Positions 4,515-5,112 of a stretch of DNA of 5,112 nt are shown in pieces. Position 1 is the stretch's first letter, and each line of letters starts with the position of its first letter. A program made the translations under genes and the position numbers. The notes under the pieces are model-generated. The model was given only the letters and a program-made list of their open reading frames with translations, made no database searches and was not told where the DNA came from. Origin of the DNA: Anaerolineales bacterium (GTDB lineage Bacteria; Chloroflexota; Anaerolineae; Anaerolineales; Villigracilaceae); contig JANTFU010000185.1 in the NCBI GenBank assembly GCA_024763295.1, positions 1-5,112 of the forward strand, read 5' to 3'.

Positions 4515-5112
4515 ATGAAACAAATTCTCACGCACGCAACCAAAGATTATCTCAAGGCAATTTACGCGCTCAGCCGCAACGGACAAGCCAGCACGACCGC
4601 CCTTGCCGATGCGCTCAACGTTGCTCCCGCATCCGTAACCGGAATGCTACACCGCCTGGCAGAAACCCACCCGCCGCTAATTATTTACGCCAAGCGGCAG
4701 GGAGCTACGCTCACCCCCGAAGGCGAAAAAGCCGCCCTCGAAGTCATTCGGCATCATCGCTTGCTGGAAACGTATCTTCACCAATCACTCGGCTTTCCCT
4801 GGGATGAAGTACATGAGGAAGCCAAACGCTTGGAACACGCCATCTCGGAGGCGTTCGAGGCGCGGATCGATGCTCTGCTTGGGCATCCCGCTTACGACCC
4901 GCACGGCGACCCGATCCCGGACCCGAATTTGGTGATGCCCCAAAAGGCATTGATCCCGCTTTCAACATTGCGTCCGCCACTGACCACGACCATCGAGCGC
5001 GTTGATGCCGAAGATGGAGAATTTTTGCGCTATCTTCAGGCACAAAACCTCGTGCCAGGCAAGCAAGTTGAAGTGCGCGCGTTTTCGCCCTTCGATGGCA
5101 ATCTCACCATCG
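4515..5112 (+). CDS. DtxR/MntR-family metal-dependent repressor, partial (3' end missing)
   Basis: The frame is open for 199 codons from ATG 4515 to the right edge; relatives with a C-terminal domain are about 220-230 residues, so little is missing. Residues 5-70 form the winged helix-turn-helix, with ATKDYLKAIYAL (8-19), ALADALNVAPASVTGML (29-45) and the wing ending LTPEGEKAA. Residues 75-130 form the dimerization and metal-binding domain, with RHHRLLETYL (79-88) and VHEEAKRLEH (99-108). From about 148 onward lies an SH3/FeoA-like domain. Candidate metal ligands by comparison with DtxR and MntR are D11, H81, E85, H100, E107 and H108. D11, where DtxR has Met10, is MntR-like and hints at manganese. 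K104 sits where DtxR has Cys102 and MntR has Glu99. AAGG lies only 2 nt before the ATG, so ribosome binding may be weak. Targets probably include metal transport genes beyond the window; iron versus manganese is not settled. Confidence 0.92.
   Translation, partial: MKQILTHATKDYLKAIYALSRNGQASTTALADALNVAPASVTGMLHRLAETHPPLIIYAKRQGATLTPEGEKAALEVIRHHRLLETYLHQSLGFPWDEVHEEAKRLEHAISEAFEARIDALLGHPAYDPHGDPIPDPNLVMPQKALIPLSTLRPPLTTTIERVDAEDGEFLRYLQAQNLVPGKQVEVRAFSPFDGNLTI

Noticed and set aside
4744..5043. Minus-strand 99-residue open frame
   Set aside because: It is antisense to the DtxR/MntR-family gene, with a biased Arg/Pro/Ser composition.
1..5112. CRISPR array, insertion sequence or phage element
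   Set aside because: No regularly spaced direct repeats, transposase or integrase coding signal, or terminal repeats were seen.

Overview
This window appears to be bacterial chromosome with compact, operon-style layout and roughly balanced base composition. It holds six protein genes, two of them cut by the window edges. The organism cannot be fixed from the sequence. The style of the DtxR-family and TetR-family proteins reminds me of Chloroflexota (Anaerolineae), but that is a low-confidence impression.

Left part (1-3645), minus strand: four genes are packed head to tail and read leftward from one promoter. In transcription order they are a TetR-family repressor (3578-2982), a multi-pass membrane protein resembling PEMT/ICMT-type membrane methyltransferases (2980-2318), a six-span GAP/SfLAP-family protein of the LysE-like exporter type (2309-1641), and a large ATP-dependent phosphotransferase of the PEP synthase/rifampin phosphotransferase (RPH) type that runs off the left edge (1644-1). 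Junctions are 1 bp, 8 bp and a 4-bp ATGA overlap. A strong sigma70-like promoter (TTGACA, 16 bp, TAAAAT) precedes the repressor. A perfect 16-bp palindrome extending to an imperfect 26 bp overlaps the -10 box and the predicted start site. The cassette is therefore probably an autorepressed, inducer-responsive operon. Its combination of an RPH-like kinase with two membrane proteins suggests a lipid or small-molecule modification and export or resistance module with no name I know.

Middle (3646-4448): a divergent intergenic region with a stable hairpin, then an orphan three-span membrane protein (3838-4242, plus strand). A 206-bp gap follows, containing two sets of inverted repeats that can each fold in competing ways. 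These could be a REP-like intergenic element or a structured RNA.

Right part (4449-5112), plus strand: a metal-responsive DtxR/MntR-family repressor with its own promoter (TTGACG, 17 bp, TACACT). Immediately downstream is an 18-bp operator-like palindrome (ATTTAGG-CAAA-CCTAAAT), typical of this family, so autoregulation is likely. The coding region runs off the right edge inside its C-terminal SH3/FeoA-like domain. One residue usually expected among the metal ligands is lysine here.
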